Below, piece by piece: positions 63,440-64,000 of a DNA stretch of 64,000 nucleotides; the stretch's first letter is position 1; each line of letters starts with the position of its first letter. The stretch is from Streptomyces qinglanensis (GTDB lineage Bacteria > Actinomycetota > Actinomycetes > Streptomycetales > Streptomycetaceae), in NCBI RefSeq assembly GCF_900111245.1, contig NZ_FOGO01000005.1:62001-126000 (forward strand), given 5' to 3'. The position numbers and the translations under genes are program-made. The notes under the pieces were generated by a model. The model was not told the origin of the DNA. It saw only the letters and a program-made list of their open reading frames with translations, and did no database searches.

Positions 63440-64000
63440 CCGCGCTCACCCCGTTCCCGTCCTCCTCGGCGGGGGGCGGCTCCACCCGCGGCTCCTCGGC
63501 CAGTGCGGCGAGCAGCCGCTCGCGGTCGACGACACCCACGGGGGTGCCGGACCCGTCCGTGACGGTCAGCGGGTGCTCGCTGGTGGAGAACGGGGTGAAC
63601 AGTTGGGCCAGCGGCGTCTCGACCGTGACGGCCGGGACGACCGCGCTCGGCGGACTGCCGTCGGGCGGAGCCGCGCCGCCGTCGGCCTCCCGCATGATCG
63701 CGCCCGCGGTCAGCACCCGGGAGCGGTCCACGTCCTGGGTGAAGGAGGCGACGTACTCGGTGGCGGGCCGCAGCAGGATGTCCTCCGCGGTGCCGATCTG
63801 CACGATCCGGCCGTCGCGCATCATGGCGATGCGGTCGCCGACGCGCATGGCCTCGTTCAGGTCGTGGGTGATGAAGACGATGGTCTTGTGCAGCGACTGC
63901 TGCAGTTGCAGCAACTGGTCCTGCATGTCGCGGCGGATCAGCGGGTCCAGCGCGCTGAAGGACTCGTCCATGAGCAGCAGGTCGGCGTCGGTGGCCAGTG
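63432..64000 (-). CDS. glycine-betaine ABC transporter ATP-binding subunit (5' end outside window)
   Basis: The visible 189 residues include Walker B and D-loop ([13 protein letters not shown]), the switch His in [15 protein letters not shown] and a C-terminal CBS-type segment ([20 protein letters not shown]). The Walker A and signature motif lie beyond the edge. It is the first gene of the osmoprotectant operon; the stop overlaps the permease start by eight bases. Confidence 0.93.
   Translation of the reverse strand, partial: LATDADLLLMDESFSALDPLIRRDMQDQLLQLQQSLHKTIVFITHDLNEAMRVGDRIAMMRDGRIVQIGTAEDILLRPATEYVASFTQDVDRSRVLTAGAIMREADGGAAPPDGSPPSAVVPAVTVETPLAQLFTPFSTSEHPLTVTDGSGTPVGVVDRERLLAALAEEPRVEPPPAEEDGNGVSADA

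Noticed and set aside
60179..63562. 1127-codon open frame on the plus strand
   Set aside because: Antisense of the ABC permease/binding-protein fusion; its internal repeats mirror those of the real gene.

Overview
The window is high-GC actinomycete DNA that reads as a Streptomyces chromosome arm close to the core. Third codon positions are strongly G/C-biased, GTG starts and 4-base ATGA/GTGA overlaps are frequent, and many promoters have a TAnnnT -10 hexamer only 5-8 bases before the start codon, which predicts leaderless mRNAs. The order arg genes, pheST, infC-rpmI-rplT and then an ethanolamine/gamma-glutamyl locus matches, from memory, the S. coelicolor SCO1570-SCO1621 neighbourhood.

Layout. 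0-5.1 kb: a partial secreted hydrolase, an aldo/keto reductase, then argH and argG on the minus strand with an ARG box over the argG promoter. 5.2-8.7 kb: an accessory stretch with a truncated small gene, protein fragments, a broken IS5-family element, a decayed pentapeptide-repeat gene and a HAD fragment. 8.8-11.4 kb: DUF488, an SCO6745-family protein and a bile-acid/sodium-symporter-type protein. 11.5-16.4 kb: the translationally coupled arginine operon argC-argJ-argB-argD-argR with paired ARG boxes. 16.6-26 kb: several regulator-plus-enzyme/transporter pairs (MarR pair, hydrolase, TetR/FAD monooxygenase, methyltransferase, aldo/keto reductase, a histidine phosphatase without its catalytic histidines, MocR/DMT exporter, DUF1918). 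26.3-27.2 kb: 3-hydroxybutyryl-CoA dehydrogenase. 27.2-31.7 kb: a second accessory stretch with an IS3-family remnant, a VOC/ArsR/SRPBCC operon, and an XRE regulator followed by four small overlapping genes, three of them cysteine-rich. 31.9-44.6 kb: an MFS transporter, pheT-pheS, a PAS histidine kinase, a SpoU rRNA methyltransferase, rplT-rpmI-infC (infC probably starting at ATC), DUF1844, an aquaporin, SseB and a serine hydrolase. 44.6-50.8 kb: a type VII mycosin with its membrane partner, a D-threonine-aldolase-like PLP enzyme, a DUF2510 membrane protein and a secreted HAD phosphatase. 50.9-57.9 kb: a probable ethanolamine (or polyamine) catabolic locus: SDR, aldehyde dehydrogenase, GlnA4-type synthetase, FadR-type regulator, APC permease and gamma-glutamyl hydrolase, with the same putative operator in front of both transcription units. 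57.9-64 kb: a LysR/TDT transporter pair, a metal/cobalamin-type binding protein and a glycine-betaine ABC transporter whose permease is fused to two tandem binding domains.

The clearest functional units are arginine biosynthesis (argCJBD, argG, argH under ArgR), the phenylalanyl-tRNA synthetase and IF3-L35-L20 translation genes, and the gamma-glutamylation catabolic locus. No tRNA, rRNA, CRISPR array or replication origin was recognised. No complete novel defence or mobile system could be shown. The best candidate for an undescribed module is the XRE-plus-small-zinc-ribbon-type cassette at 29.2-31.7 kb.
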